A DNA stretch of 64,000 nucleotides from Onchocerca lupi (Eukaryota > Nematoda > Chromadorea > Rhabditida > Onchocercidae). The notes under the pieces were generated by a model. That model did no database searches and was not told where the DNA came from. It saw only the letters and a list, made by a program, of their open reading frames with translations. Positions 27,338 to 42,100 of the stretch are shown one piece after another. The DNA lies in assembly GCA_028564675.1 (NCBI GenBank), contig JAOVVO010000234.1:44089-108088 (forward strand), read 5' to 3'. Position 1 is the stretch's first letter, and every line of letters starts with the position of its first letter. Made by a program: the position numbers and the translations under genes.

Positions 27338-28396
27338 TCGTCATCAAAGCTGCCCCACGATTTATTGAACCTCATTGGATGGATGGCAAATTATCTGTGA
27401 TCTATAATTGGTCTGTATATTGCTCATGGTATGAATATTGGATATATATATCACTCTATAATTAGTCCCGTAATGATTAACTACAAAATGACTCCAAAAT
27501 CCATTGTTCATTCGATGATAATTGAATGCACAAAACACAAAGATGCATGTACATGCAATAAATTGCGACCGAAAAATGCATGTCGTGGATGGGTTGATTA
27601 TATTATAGTTTCCAGTTTAATGCATTCTTTACAGCAGCAAAATATTTCATTTCATAACATTAATTTCAAAAATTTTTTTATTTTTCAAGCAAAAAAAATT
27701 TTTTTTCATTACCCGAAGTATTTCTTGCAACAGTGAACGAAACATCCAAAATAGTAAGACAGTGTATATTGCCGGGAAATATCTCGGTAAGTTTTATGAA
27801 AGACATTATAATTGTATCGTAATTTCGTCAAGCCATTTCAAAATGGTCCAGAAATTTGCAACAAACGAATTGAGAAATCGGAATTCTGAATTCTGTGGAG
27901 CTCATTACTGATTTATAAATGATTAAATTGAACACCAAAGTAAACGAAATAAGAAATTCAATCCTTAGAAGTTGAGGAAAATAAAATACTATTATTCTAT
28001 TATAATAAAGATAATTAATAGTAACATCGTGTGATGATAACGTTAATGGCGCAAAAAGGAAAAGATGAATATAAATCATGGAGAGAAACTGAAAATTTGT
28101 GAAATTGACATTCTAATAAACTATAAAATTAATTCGGAAAAAGGCGATGTTATTTTACGCTTTCTAATTATATTAATGGATAGAGTAGCGAGTGATAAAA
28201 CTATCAATAAAATAAAAATTTTTTCAAATCGGTATTGTTGAAATAAACGTCAAAAAAATAACACTTCAGTTGTTCCAACAAAAATGTTGAGAAAGATTGA
28301 TAAGTTTTCTTAACCATCCGGCATGTCACTTGAAATTTCAAAGTTGAACTGTTTGAAAACAACTTTAATCAAGTTTAGGCCATTGACACAGAGGAT

Positions 28397-28458
28397 ATGC
28401 TTGCTATTTTATATCAAAATAGGATTGATGCTTGCTATTTTAAGTCAAAATAAGACCT
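28397..28458. repeat. 31-bp tandem duplication
   Basis: Two adjacent copies starting ATGCTTGCTATTTTA at 28397 and 28428, with a few differences. Confidence 0.75.
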
Positions 28459-31400
28459 CTCTGGAATACTTCTGTTTTAATCTAATACTTTGATAGCAAG
28501 AAAATTTGATTGCCGAAAATTAAGTAATTACCTATCGAAGTTGATTTTTGTTTCTGCCTATCAAATAATTACCTGTATTACTTCATCCTTTCTCCATTTT
28601 TTTCTGGCCGTTCTGAAAATTGCAACTTATTCCTACGATCACCAATATCATTTAAACTGTCGAATAGAAATCAGATGCACAGTGACATCTTTATCATCGA
28701 CGATTGTCATTGTCGTCGTTGAACGAACGAATGAACCAAACTATCGAAGCAGTCAACTCGTCTGTTGACACGTCCCCTCCCATTTATCAAATACACACAT
28801 GTGTACAATAAATATATATATACACGCCTCACATACAGTATCCTCTCTTTTCTGTGATTCATTTTTTAAATATAAAAAAATTAACGAAGGATACCTTAAA
28901 ATTTGAGCTTTTATGAAATTTAGATTCCTTTCAAAATGCAACTTGAACGAACAAGGAAAACGATGTATTGCTCTCTCAAAGTTTTTTGAGAAGTACAACA
29001 TTTCCAATTCTTCATTTCCTTATTTTCTCTCACTTTGATGAAACCACATGTGGCGGAAAAAGAGAAATTCTTTTCAAAATGAAAGACCCAGCAGGTAAGG
29101 AAGTTTTTAAACATTTGAAAAATCCAGACTTCGAAAATAGTCGTATCTATAATATTTTGTTTTATGTCAGTATTCTTTATGATTGATGAAATCTGCTAAT
29201 CCTCAAATCAAATATATTGTTTTGATTTCTTCCAATATTTGTCTCTCAATTGAAGAAAGAAATCTGATTTTTCAATTTCTTTTTTTCCTTATTAGGCCCA
29301 CTCATGTTAGCTGCCATATTCTAATCATGAAGGGTGAGGTAAGAAGCACCTCGAATTATTCTGATGAAATTCGGAGATGAGCGGGTGCAATCTAACATAG
29401 TCCATCGTTTCGAGTTTGGCAGTGATGATTCGATTCTCAAATAGAAGGAACAATCAGTCAACAATCAATTCGAGGTTTTTGTATAGTTTAGATATAGTAT
29501 ATTTAAGTAGGCACACCTATTGTAGGTAGCATCACCGATTGTCTCATTGTATGCACAAATAATGAATACAATAGAACAGACTATGGTGTTGGCATTGTGG
29601 AGGACATTTACTACAAACATTCTATTAGAAATTCTCAATACCATAGAATTTTAATTGTCACCATCATCAATAGAAAGCAAGGTGATTCTATATTACCTTT
29701 CTTAATTGCTATCCTTGGAGCCAAACATTCCATCTGAGAGAAAAAGAGGGATTATTGGTGCTAAAAAACTGCTAACTAATCAGAACTGCTAAAATTTTAT
29801 CAGTTCAAGATAATTTTGGTGATGTTGATCTTTTTCTGCTAGAAGCGCTTATGAAGAGAGATTTTTCAAGCTTATTTCGGAAAATTCACATTGGTATTTT
29901 AACTAATGTGATATTTTACGTAAACATCCACATTCAAAATGTGATAATATATCTTGAAAAAAGAAAAAAAAAGCCAGCTTAAATATGCTATTAGTTAATG
30001 TTAATCCATTTTAAAGCTATGTGAAGTTTATAGTAGAATTGCCAGCTGTCGTTTTTTTATACCACTTTGCATTTAATCGTTGTTGTTTATTGTTTTTAGA
30101 ACAAGGAATCAATCTGAACCGAAGAGAGTATTTATCCATTCGAGAAATTTTTAATTTTCTCCATTTGTTTGTTTACACATTTATTTTAAAAACTTTCCTT
30201 TCAATGGCCAAATATATATTAGCCCAATAAAACAAAAAAAATTCAATGATTTAAGAAAATCTGGAATATTTCAAATAATTCATTAACTAATGGAAAGTCA
30301 GTTCATACAATGAATGTATAAACATGCTGGACCGGATTCTTCCCAACTTTATCTTCTTCTTCCAGGTTTTTTCTTCAGCATATATACATATATTTCAGAT
30401 TCCGATCTACTTCAACGGATCTTGTTTGTCATTCATGATAACTTTGTTTTACAGTACACCTGGTTGACGATTCTTTGTTGCGGTTCAATGTAATAAAAAC
30501 GATCCCAAAATGATAAAAACGGTTCAAATGATAAGAAAGTGAACGCAAATTGAGAAAAAGTTAACAAAAAATAGAGAAAATATTAAACTTTGCGTTATAT
30601 GTTTACTTTGAATATGTAAAAGTTTTTTAGATTTTAAGTAATTTTGATGTTAAGAATGACGTATGAAAGGACAGAACATTGATAAAAAAGATGAAAACAG
30701 ATAAGAACAGAAGGAATGAAGATAGACAGATATCACAGAAAGTGAATCAGCAGAATGTAATCACATTCTAATATACAAAGCAAAGAGAGGAAATATAAAA
30801 ATATACTAAAATTTCTTTCATAAGGAATCGAATTGATAAAAGAAAAACAGATGGCTGAAGGAGGAAAATGAATTTGGGAAGGTAAAATGACAGTCACTCA
30901 AATCATAAAAACATCAAGTTTTCAATAAATATTCGATTTTATGGTTATAATTTTTCTCCAAAAATGTTGTAAAATACTAGAATTAGTTGTTGAAAGTGTA
31001 ATCGTTTCTATGACTCCGATGGTGTTGATTCGAAGGTAAAGTCTAAATACAGATGTTTTACCATCTTCGACTTAATCGTTCCTGAATCTCTTCTAACTTC
31101 TTTTCCAATTTCTTCCGTGCTCCTCACTTTTCTGCGTCCAAGTTCTTTACTTTTAATTACCATCAAAACTGAGGATGAGAAGGGATGCATTTTCGGAAAA
31201 TGAATTTGTTTTCCTTAACATTAATATCAATTTAGTTATTAATAAAACTTCGAAACGAATAAGACTCAAAAATTTTGTCCGAATAAAAATGAAAACCACC
31301 AAATTCATAATGTAGTCAGCTTAGCTATTATTTCATAACCAACTTTTATAGTTCATTCCAAAATTTTCAAAACAAAGAGTAAATGCTTCGTGTCTAATTT

Positions 31401-34400
31401 AGTAAATTATCATATCACAATTCAAGATAAACTACCTCAAAATATGAAAGCTGTTGTAGATTAAAAGTTGAAATTCGTCAAAATCTTACCAGTATAACTA
31501 CAAATATAATTGTATAACATGGTTACGAAGTTAGCGCAATTGCATATCAAAGACAATTACGCATGCAAGGTTTCAATCTATACATCACTCTTTAATTCAT
31601 TTTGTTCAAAGATTTGCCATTCTGATTTTCTGAATTCTTTTAACCTTTGACATTTCACTTCGTTATTCCTGATATAAGCCTAAATTAGCATTTATTATTT
31701 CGGCGTTCTTTTTTTTTTTTGAGTTAGAGCATTAAGTGAACTACAATCTGGACTGTACAGCTTATACAAGATAAAATAATGGTCCTGATCTATTTATTCA
31801 TGTCCAACTCTTCATTTTAAAGAAGCTTCTTGACTAATACACTGCAAAATTTAGTCGGTAGCATGAATGCAAAAATTTATAGTGGCTCCAAATCAACTTC
31901 ATAACATCGTCCAATCATCTTGGGAAATATCTCATGCAAATCTAAATACGAAATTTTAGTTCCACAATTTCGTTCAAATGCCTTTTCTAACTATGGATAA
32001 CAAAAATACAGCTATGCAATAAACGTTTTTGTGAGCAAATGATAACACTGTTATCTATTAGAAAAAATTCGAAGATTAGCCATATATCCTGTTACCATTA
32101 TTAAGAAATCATCACTTCCTACTTCAGAACAGAGTGTTATTCATTTTTCAAATTAAACAAGTGGAGAATACCTCAATATAGATAAAAACGAACACTAAAG
32201 TTGGTACCATAGGTAGAACTAACATGCGAAAATTTTCTACCGAAATGAATACAAATGATTTGTTAATGAGATGGAAAATAGAAGAATTGATGTTTCAAGG
32301 GTTTTTCAGAGTGAATTTAATTGGTATTTCAGCGGGAATATAAAACTGGTTCCATGTGTCAAATTAGTAAGAACGGTTGTGAGATCTGTAAGGAACGAAA
32401 GAAGTAGCAGAGACAGAATTGTTGGATTGACAGTACTCAGTCAACGGACGATTCCATCATTATCAATTTAAACTGAAGCGAATCATTATCACAGATGGTT
32501 AATTTCCGTTATTTGGATCATAATATGCTCAATAATATTTGATTTAATGAGAACTTAGTCAAAAAACAAATTTGGATTAATGGATCCAACTACAAGGAAA
32601 CGATTTATATTATCATTTGAAATGGAAATTAATTCATAAAATAACTAAAAATGCGATTAAAAGGAATATTTTGTTTGTTACTTCAAACAAACAAGAAGCG
32701 CTTATCATTTTAAAAAGTATTACTTTAAGCAAAAAATATAAATGGCAAAAAAAAAAAAAATGATTTGGCGCATAAACGAATGAGAGTAATTTTTTGTACC
32801 GTAATCGCTGATTTTCATTTGAGTTTTCTAAGACATGAATGGAACACAAAGAAATGTGATTTTAGGAATTTTCTGAAATTTGCAGTCTTTGGAATCATAA
32901 TGATGAAAAATGAGCAGATTTCGAAAAGTTGAATATATAAAAAAAGGAATTATGTATCTTGAATCATTCATTCAGTGAGGAATTTTATCATTAAAAATAC
33001 TGCCATTCTAGTAATACTAATCTTATTGGATGTTTGTGGCGTATGAGATAGAAACTCATGAACTTTGTGATCAAATAGAAAGGAACTGGTAATGAATTGA
33101 AGAAATTTGCAATAGAATTCTATGCTTACAAAATTTATAAACTTATAAATAAAAGTTGATCCGACAGCCTCGGTGATTTAAGTAATTAGTAAAGTCTTCT
33201 ATTGACATCATCAGAAAATTCATCAAATCATTAAAAAATTTCATTACTTCTAAAAGTTTTAAAATAGAAGCTGCCATGTACAAATCATTTATTTTGTATA
33301 CTTAATGCAATTTATCAAAATTTTCGATGATTTTATAATTTTTTTAAGTTGTCCTAATAGGATGTGAATTGCCAAGATTGTTTGACCTTCACAATCTGTA
33401 GTGATGATATAATCTGGCAGTCATTTTTGGTAAGCCTGCTTGATCATCGTGGGTGGAGAGCAGCATCAAACGATATTTTTAAGTTATTGGTGGAAAATTT
33501 AATGATATTATGGAAAAAATAGGGATCAATTTTATTTAATTGCAAAAAATCTAAATTTTATTGTATCGTATTTTTGCATTACTCTCCTTACCACATCTGT
33601 CTTTCGAGAAGTACTCATTCAGAAACGATATTTTTGTGGTTTCTTTTTTTCATTTTTGCAGCATAATTTGCTTCATTCCGTATTTTTTTTCTTATTAGAC
33701 TACTTATCACCAAATAACATCAATTAATTGAGTCAATCAAGTAAAACTGAAAGAGATATTTCCAGGTTCGCAATCCACCTTCCCCTTCGGAAAACGAAAT
33801 GAATAAAAACAAAAGTGAAATACAGATTAATAGTTTAGTTTATTCAGGTTAATATTCCGAAAAATCCCGATTAAGTGCAGTTATTGAAGTGATGTCAGAT
33901 TACTAACCTAGAAAAGGCAAAAAAAAAAAAAAAACAGTCAAGTTATCCGATGATGAATGAGTAGTAAGCTTCATTCTATATTTCATATGTTCTAATATCG
34001 AGCCTTTCTTACATTCATAATGCTTTTAGCAAAGCATTGTGAATATAAAAAGTACAACTTGTTAAAACGATTAAAACAATACTTATAAATGGTTCAATTC
34101 TCTTCGGTCTCTGGAATTCATTCAATAATATCTGCGACTAAATTAATGACCTGAAATTTCTGTTCAAATTTATTATAGCCATTTTTTCAATTTGCATAAA
34201 TATTTCAGGAAAAGAAATGATGACAAAAATGCTGAAAGGCGTCAGTCATTACTGTCAGTTATACTATTAGTTATTTCAACAATTCCAGATAAAAAGAAAT
34301 TTTTAAGAAGATTTCTCATAAAAATTTCAGGGAAAAAAAGAAAATTTTACTACCAAAGCGCCGAATTGTCTATCTTCTTTCGCCTCTCACTCTTTGTACA

Positions 34401-34479
34401 AAGGGAGAATGAGAAAGAGAGAGAGAGGGGAGAAAAAAAAAAGATTTCATCATTGAGAGGGGCTCTTGTTAGCATATAT

Positions 34480-34700
34480 TGCGAAAAATTAACAATTACG
34501 AAATATGACTTTTCACCTGCTGTGATTATCAGAACAATGTTTTGCTCGAATAATTCCTGCCTTATTGGCCTCTCGTCTGCCCTTTCGACCCCTTTGACCC
34601 CGTATTTCGTGTACACTTCTTGCTCCCAACTGCAAAGTTCCCTTTTTTTTTCCATTTACGTTGCAGCTGGACACGCATATTTGTAGTCAATTTTAACGCC
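34480..34700. promoter_or_regulatory. GC-richer island with a nuclear-receptor-like direct repeat
   Basis: At 34586-34600 the plus strand reads CGACCCCTTTGACCC. On the minus strand this is GGGTCA, three bases, GGGTCG: a DR3 arrangement as bound by VDR-type receptors. The same site includes CCTTTGA, a TCF/POP-1 core. An overlapping 164-codon plus-strand frame resembles nothing I know. Confidence 0.2.
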
Positions 34701-36229
34701 TTTACGGTTGCCACAAACTAGAGGGAGAGATACAAAAGAGAAGAGATGAATGAATAATGTACAGAAAAGATGTAACGAAGGTATTCATCATGCTATGACA
34801 GATGCAACCATTAGCACAAAAAGCTAATATGCTTCTACCATCACTCAACACAACATTTCCATTTTTTTGTTTCCTGTTGATCTGCTGAACTCTTTAACCA
34901 TTAAGAATAGTTTAACAGTTTAAATGAAATGGAAATCTCGACCTTTACGGATAGAATCTAACTGGTTCTACAATCTCCAAAGAAAGGTCATGATATATTC
35001 AATTCAATGTGACAGAATATTATAATTCATTATTTCATTCCTGACCAGTTAGGGGTTCGATTTGAAATCAAAAGTGTTTTAAATTCAAACGGAAAAGATT
35101 TAAGATAACATGAAGAAATAGTGACAAGCAATTTATGAAACTGATAAATAAACAACTTTAATACTGCCAGATTACAAACGATTATTTATGAAGCATTTAA
35201 CTTTAGTTTAAACTTAATTAATCAAGGAACAGAAATCAACAAAGATTGTATAAATATTACATTTCAGCCAAAATTGTTACAACAGCTTAAATAAAATGAA
35301 AATTTCCGCCTAAAGAGAATCTGACTGGTTTCAAATAGACTGACACATTTCTTAATGAAAAGAAAAAATTGTGGTGGTGTATGAGAAGCAAACCGATAAT
35401 GAAGGAAAACATGCTGCAGTTGGAGAAGGATTGATGAAAATGATAGAATTCGCATGTTTAAGTCGACTTTCAATGAAACAATTCATCATTCACAAAAGAA
35501 ATGACAAATTAATATAAGATCTGCAAGTGCTTGAAGACTTCTTCATGAAGCACCACTAAACTGCAATTTCTCCTGCAAGCAAATATCATAATACAATATG
35601 CAATGATAGACTTACGAAGAAGATATTCAAATTATAAATCGAGGAAAGAAGTGCAATATTTTTGTACATTAATAATAATGTTCGATAATGCGCATAGTAC
35701 GGTTTAAACGGATGGCTAATGCATGGCAAAAGGCAAAATGTTTTTATATGAAAAGTATTTTACATTGTTACATCATTTGCATGCATACGTACCTAAATAA
35801 CGCAATATCACACACATTTGTGTAAGTTTAAGAATTATTGAGAATACATCAAATGAATAAGAAATGCGGCGTATTTATTTTAACCTATCATAGTGGGTTG
35901 AGAAGCAAAAAATTGCTGATAAATAAGAGAAAGGGTGGAATGGACGGATGGTTTGTGATAAGTGATAAGGAGAAAGCTTGTACTGGCACAGAGATCAATT
36001 ATGGACGGAATGATACCGTAAAGGTTGGAAAAAATGAGAAATTTATGGGACAGATCAAGTTTGATTAATATTGCTCAACAAATGGCATACGTAGAAACAT
36101 ATCCATCACGGGTATAATATGATTGAAATGAAAAGTGAAATATGTGTAGGAAGCGGAAAAAACGTTAGAAGGATAAGAAACACTGATATGAAGAAAGTAG
36201 CCATCTAATAAGCATACATCTCATATGAA

Positions 36230-36247
36230 GCATGCATGCATGCATGC
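36230..36247. repeat. (GCAT)n repeat
   Basis: GCATGCATGCATGCATGC, self-complementary. Thirty bases further is ATTTGCAT (36277-36284), an octamer/POU-site match. Confidence 0.75.
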
Positions 36248-36518
36248 TTGCTTACGCACGCATGAAAGCTCATTTCATTTGCATTGCTGTATCCATTAAC
36301 GTTAGAAGGCGAGAAAGAGAAGACGGAGAAAGTTGAAATTAAGAAAAAAGAAAAGAAAATTATTGAGCTATTGATTTGGATGTCATATACGGATAGGTGC
36401 CTATTAATTTGTTTCTAACAGCAGAAGAAAATGTCGCATTTTGTCGATGCGAAGGAGAAAAACGAAACAATTTCAAAATGAAATTTTAATGAAAATCTTC
36501 ATATCAGTGATCTTCTTT

Positions 36519-36566
36519 GAGAGAGAGAGAGAGAGGAAGAGAGGGAGATAGAAAAAAAGAGAGAGA
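36519..36566. repeat. Purine (GA)n tract
   Basis: Long GA dinucleotide tract with minor interruptions. Confidence 0.85.
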
Positions 36567-37070
36567 AAATATAATAAATAGTATGAAATTAAAACAATGA
36601 TCAGAAAAAAAAGGGAAGGAATGATTAAACACTTCATGCGGAGAACAATTCTAATCTCAAACAGAATTGAATCTGTCATTCACAGCGCATTTATTCAAGT
36701 TTAATTGTACTATCATTGAGTTCGAAAAATATAGCAAAGATCGAGTTTCAAAATAGTCAAATAGAAAAATAATCAAAAAATTTGATACTATTTAATTTAT
36801 CAATATCATGATTACTTTGTGACCATTCAACATGTGAGATAACAAAACGACATGCTAAAGGGCTAAATACAGTGAATATTATTAGAAAGACTCAAAAAGA
36901 TTTTATCTAATTCTTGGTTTAGAATTATGGCAATAATTCAGCCGTGATATGATGATATTATTTAGCCTTATTTGAAGACTTTTGGAGAATAAGCATCACT
37001 TTATGTCTCGGTAACAACGAACTGTTTACATGATACGAAAGATTACTTATTCATTTTAACACCTGGTGTA

Positions 37071-37206
37071 ACACCGCCACCATCACAATCAGCCACAGTA
37101 GCACCACCACCATTACCACCTCCACCACCACCACCACCACTGCCACCATCACCATCACTACCATCACTTCCACCATCACAATCATTACAATCACCGTTGC
37201 AACCAC
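37071..37206. repeat. Degenerate ACC/ATC trinucleotide repeat
   Basis: About 45 triplets of the CAC/CAT/CAA type. The minus strand reads as Gly/Asp/Cys-rich in one frame but has no ATG and no recognisable protein. I treat it as a microsatellite, not a gene. Confidence 0.7.
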
Positions 37207-38456
37207 AAGCAGATTTCTTTGGCAAAAGTAGATTTTGATTAGAATTTGAGATATTCTACAGGGATAGAATCCGACATTGTTTCGATAGACTTGATGTGCT
37301 ACTTTGCAGCAAGATAAGACAAGAGGGAGGAAAATCAAAGCGTCCCTTTATAAACATTTTGAATTAACTGTTTAGAATTCATTAAAAATTCAGAATTGAA
37401 AAAAAGTGTAAATAATGTATTTTTAAACTCAAATAATAACATACAAAAATAGAGAGAAGGAAGAGAAGTGATTTCCTTGTAGTGATTCCCCAGATTACTT
37501 ATTCATTTTAAAGTCAAATTTTAATTTTTAATTCTTTATTTTTTCGAAAGGTACCAAATACTAATTTAAATATCAGTTCGAATCAAATCCGAACGACTTC
37601 AAATGACTCTTAAAATTTCAAAAACCAAAAGAATCTGAAATTTTAGAAATTATTGATCACAATCAGTAATGAATGTTTTTTAATTTTAATTTCTCATTTT
37701 ATCACGAAAGATTCAAGAAATCCGAACTCTGTAGCAGTCATGTACATAATCTTACCAAGATCTGATATCCAAATAATTTTCTAAATTAATTAATTGTGTC
37801 TTTGAACAATACATAGGAACACTGCCTGAGAGATAATTCTTTCGAAGGTTATATAAATTAAAGAGCCAAGCTATAATATTGAGGCCAATCCTTCATGATA
37901 ACATTCTGATCGAAGCATTAACTTTACTATTGATTCTCTCTTTGTTATAAATCAGTTGACAGTAAGAACAAAAATTTGAGTTGTCATTTAAATGTCGGCA
38001 TTATTTTGAAGATGAGAACTATTTATTTCTATAAAAATATTTCTCTTGCTGATTAGATTAAAATATCTATCTATTTGCTTCCCAATGGAAAATGATTGAT
38101 GCATCTTAATTGTTAATTAATCATAGCATCACTATTCACAAGTATTTCATCCAATTAATCAGACTGTTATCGTATCTTATCATAAATATATCTTTAAGTA
38201 AGGATCACTCTTTTTACACAGTCACCAACTTAAAACTTGAGAATAGACGAGCAGATAGATTAATAATGATATATGACAGCAGATATTATGTATTTATAAC
38301 GGATCATTTCACAGCTGATCGAGATTGCAACGGTTGATAGAATCAACTGATAAATACATCGCGGGATATCGAGACTCTCACTTTTGTATATACTGACGAA
38401 TACTGCCGATATTTAAAGGACCAAAGGTTAGGTCTTGAATAGTATCATATATAAAC

Positions 38457-38457
<1 letters not shown>

Positions 38458-38489
<32 letters not shown>
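38458..38489. repeat. Compound (AT)n(AG)n microsatellite
   Basis: About nine AT units followed directly by eight AG units. Confidence 0.85.
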
Positions 38490-38835
38490 CATACAACTTT
38501 TTAATACTGTTTGGAAAAATGGACGGTTTTATTTCCTCCACAAGGATGAAACAGGGATGTGTAGGCAAGAAGTTAACCTATGAACTTTTGCAACCAAAAC
38601 TGATAATTTGAAATTGTACAAGAGAAAAGAAAATGGATTTTAATCATACCTAAGTGAAAAATATCAGGAAGAATAGCTGAATGATGCTAAGTTGCTTTCC
38701 ACTTCTATCTTTCTGAAGTATAAGGTTTTATAAGTTTCTAGCAGGTTAACATTGAAATCAATCAAGTACCATTTGCTTTCTATAATTTTGGGATAAATTC
38801 TGCTCAGGAAGGAAGAAGCATAATTTCGTAACAAA

Positions 38836-38899
38836 AAGGAGAGAGGGAGGGGAAGGAAAGGAAGAAAGAAAGAGAAAGAGAAAGAGAGGGAGAGAGAGA
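38836..38899. repeat. Polypurine tract
   Basis: A run of A and G of more than 60 bases (GAGAGGGAGGGGAAGG and on) with no long mirror symmetry noted. Confidence 0.8.
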
Positions 38900-38984
38900 T
38901 CCAGAATATATGGAATGGAATCATTTTCAGATAGTACTATTCAAATACAATACTTGGAATTTGAACAATTGTGGAGAAATACAA

Positions 38985-39180
38985 TGCACTATACGATGCA
39001 TTACCCATGTGTGCCATTGTTTTTTAGTGCATTCGGGGGAACTCTTGGAGAGCGGGGGAGATGTCACTTGATGATACTTTCCGGGCGAGAAGCAATAGTT
39101 CCCCCTCCCTTGTCTCTTCTTTTGGACCTTTTCTCGCTCCGTAAAGAGGATGATTCAGCCCAGCAATGAGCCATTGTTTT
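38985..39180. promoter_or_regulatory. GC-richer island with 9-bp inverted repeat
   Basis: GGGGGAACT at 39035-39043 and its exact complement AGTTCCCCC at 39097-39105 lie 53 bases apart in the most GC-rich stretch of the gene-poor region. Open frames cover it on both strands, but none looks real. Confidence 0.25.
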
Positions 39181-42100
39181 TTTTTTTTCTAAAATAGTAT
39201 TGTGCAACATACCTTTAAAATGGCAATGTGGAAGAGGCCAACAATTCTTTGCTTCAATCCAAAAAAGCTTCATTATTTGTTCTAAACTTTCTGAATGTTA
39301 TGAAATACATCACACACATTGCAATCAAATATTTTGCTCCCATCTTTTTTTTTTCTTGGAAAAAGCTTTCATTTTCTTCCACTTTTTATTCTCATTCTCT
39401 GTTTTTCCCCTTCAATTTTTTATCTATCTAAGATTCACATACATTACATAATGAATTTTCATGATTTCGAGTGAATAAATATGAATTTGTTTCGTTGCAT
39501 TTGGTAAGATTTTATCCGACCATATAAAAAACCGTCCAACAGTATGTTTATTCGACTTCCTGATCTACGAAATCCTTTTCAACCTCTTTTTAACTGAAAA
39601 ATAATTCGACTCGCCTGATATCATACATTTCCTTAACTCTTCTACGGTTACTAATAAGCGGATTTCAGAAATTTCAGTGATAAAGTGTAGAGGATTCAAT
39701 ATTGTAACTATATTGACTTTAAATTTTTGCAAAATCTAAAAATAGATTGAGTCATTGAATTTTAGATAATTTCAGAGGCTATGCTATACCAAAAAAAAAA
39801 AAACGTACCAAAAAATCATAAATATAATCGTGTCAAAAAAATTATGCATAGAAGAATAAAAAATACTCATCGAATTTTTCTATAAAAATTACTGCAACAA
39901 AGTAAATTTTTAAAAAAAAAAAAAAAAAAAGTTCTATCACTAACTTGCTGTCATAGATCATTGCGATACCATGAAATATGATCGGTGATATCACAGACTA
40001 ATTGTCGTGTAGATAGATTGAAACGAAAGTAAATAGAGTAATGCAAACAATGAGAAATGATAAAAGCTATCAACTTGTTGTTAGCAATATACGAAGCAAA
40101 AAAGTAGTGATATTGTTGACACTTCTATGTTCTATGATATACTCTTTAATAAGTCTGGTTATAGCAAACTTCCGATAAGTCTTTTTCCACAGACATTAGG
40201 TTGCATAAAATTTTAAGGCATATGGACCATATCAGATATGTTTTCAAAAAGTAATATTTTAGATGTCAGTGGTGAATCTGACATCGAACTGAATCACTTG
40301 ATTTGATTTATCTGTTTATGGTAAATTGTGAATATTTCTAGATTATTTTAGATAAGCACTAGTTGCATGACATTTTCACGCTTGATTTAGATCTCTAGAA
40401 AGATAAGCTCATATTGGAGGAGATTTTATTTCTCTCACATTAACTGTAACAATCCTTCTGAAAGAAAAAATGAGAAAAAATCGAAGGTCAGAAAGAAAAC
40501 CGCTAAGGAATTGAAATGTATATAATATCATGCAATAAAATATTCAACGCTTAATAAAGTAAGCATTTGGAAATTTGATTTTTTCCATTCTTTAAGGTCA
40601 AGGAAAAAAGGCAAAAAAAAGAATGAAAGTAGTGAAAAAATGTAATAATAATAATTGGAAGAAAAAACCTGCTGCTTTTTGCATCATGCAAATTGGTTTT
40701 CTGTTTAATTCAAAATAAAATCTGAGTACTTACTTCACTCCGCCTTCAGATATTGTTATCTGAAGTTTATTTGTAAATTTTTACTTTCCAAGTGCCAATG
40801 GACATGTAAAAAGGAAGATTTTCGAAAATTGATCAGAATTCTATGAATTTAATCGAAATCTTTTCCAATAACTGAACGAAATTTTGGAAATTTTGAAGAT
40901 TGCAAGAGATATTCGATATTTTTGAATATTAAAATAAAGCGAGAGACAATTCTCAGTGTCTGAGTTCTGAAGAAATATTTCATGGAAATCGAAGATCCTG
41001 CAGTTATTATCTTATTTGCTGTAGTAGAAAAAAGAAAAAGGTATTATTTTGAGAAAATGCTTACGAAATTGCATAAAACATAAAAAATTTTTTCTTTTGT
41101 AAACAACAGAAAGACGAATGTCGTTCTACAGCATCTTCAAATGACAACGACGATTTCATATTAGTGTATTTATGAATAATCTGTTCATTTGGTGTCAGAA
41201 CTATGAAATTTTCCACTACCATATTTTCCAACTTAATCTGTATTTTCATCAGTAATGAAATTTAAAATATCAATTGGACAGAGAAGCAAAGGATAATAAC
41301 CGTTTCGTTAAATCTTTCTCTTCTTTATAAAATTTTAAAAACGAGTTTTTTTTTTTAAAGTTGTTGCCTCCAAAAGAAAAGAGCATTTCTCATTTTTCTA
41401 ACTGAACTTAAGAGATGAAGTAATGTCAAGAATTAGAATAATTACAGAATGAATAAGAAAATTGTGTGCTGATCTGCTCTCTGCCCTTCTACTTCTATAT
41501 CTCTCTTTCTTTGATTATCAGTCTACAACAATAACAATAGGCAATAAAGTATATAATTATAAATGAGGATATACCTGCACAAAGAAATCTTTCTAATGAT
41601 TCGGAATAACAATTAAGCTATATTTATCCTTTCCCATCATTAGATTCGGAATAATGTCTTTTTCAGCACGTATTCATCAACTGTTTTACAGCCTATTATT
41701 TTGAAACATTCTTGTTAGATTTCCGGTAAATTCTCTCTTCAGTCTTGCAATTTTGGAAAATGCCTTATAGACTGAGAATAAAAGGCAGTCGTCATGGTGA
41801 TTAACAAAAGTAAATTAACATATCTTATTAATTCTAGCTATTATCGTAATGACATAAAAGGTCGTCTGGAAGATACTTCTGAAATGATCAATACTAACTT
41901 CCTCTAAAAATAATATTTTGCACATTGAAATTTTATTACCTTAATCCATTTCAAAAAATGAAAAAATGATGAGAAAATTTGCAGCAAAATGGTAAAACAT
42001 GTAAAAGATTGAAAGCACATTATTTCTTGCTAAAGCTGAAAAAATCGAATATTTTTGCATTTGTCAAAAAAAATGTATTTCTATTCATGTATACCGAAGC

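Noticed and set aside
27431..27736. 101-codon plus-strand frame with several Cys
   Set aside because: No signal peptide or known cysteine pattern; ends in AT-rich low complexity.
31008..31190. 60-codon minus-strand frame, charged
   Set aside because: Too short, unrecognised, no splice context.
34192..34686. 164-codon plus-strand frame
   Set aside because: Low-complexity Lys/Glu/Arg-rich stretch from purine repeats; no domain and no matching neighbouring exon.
37043..37338. Gly-rich and Val-rich minus-strand frames
   Set aside because: Both are readings of one trinucleotide microsatellite. The Gly-rich frame has no ATG.
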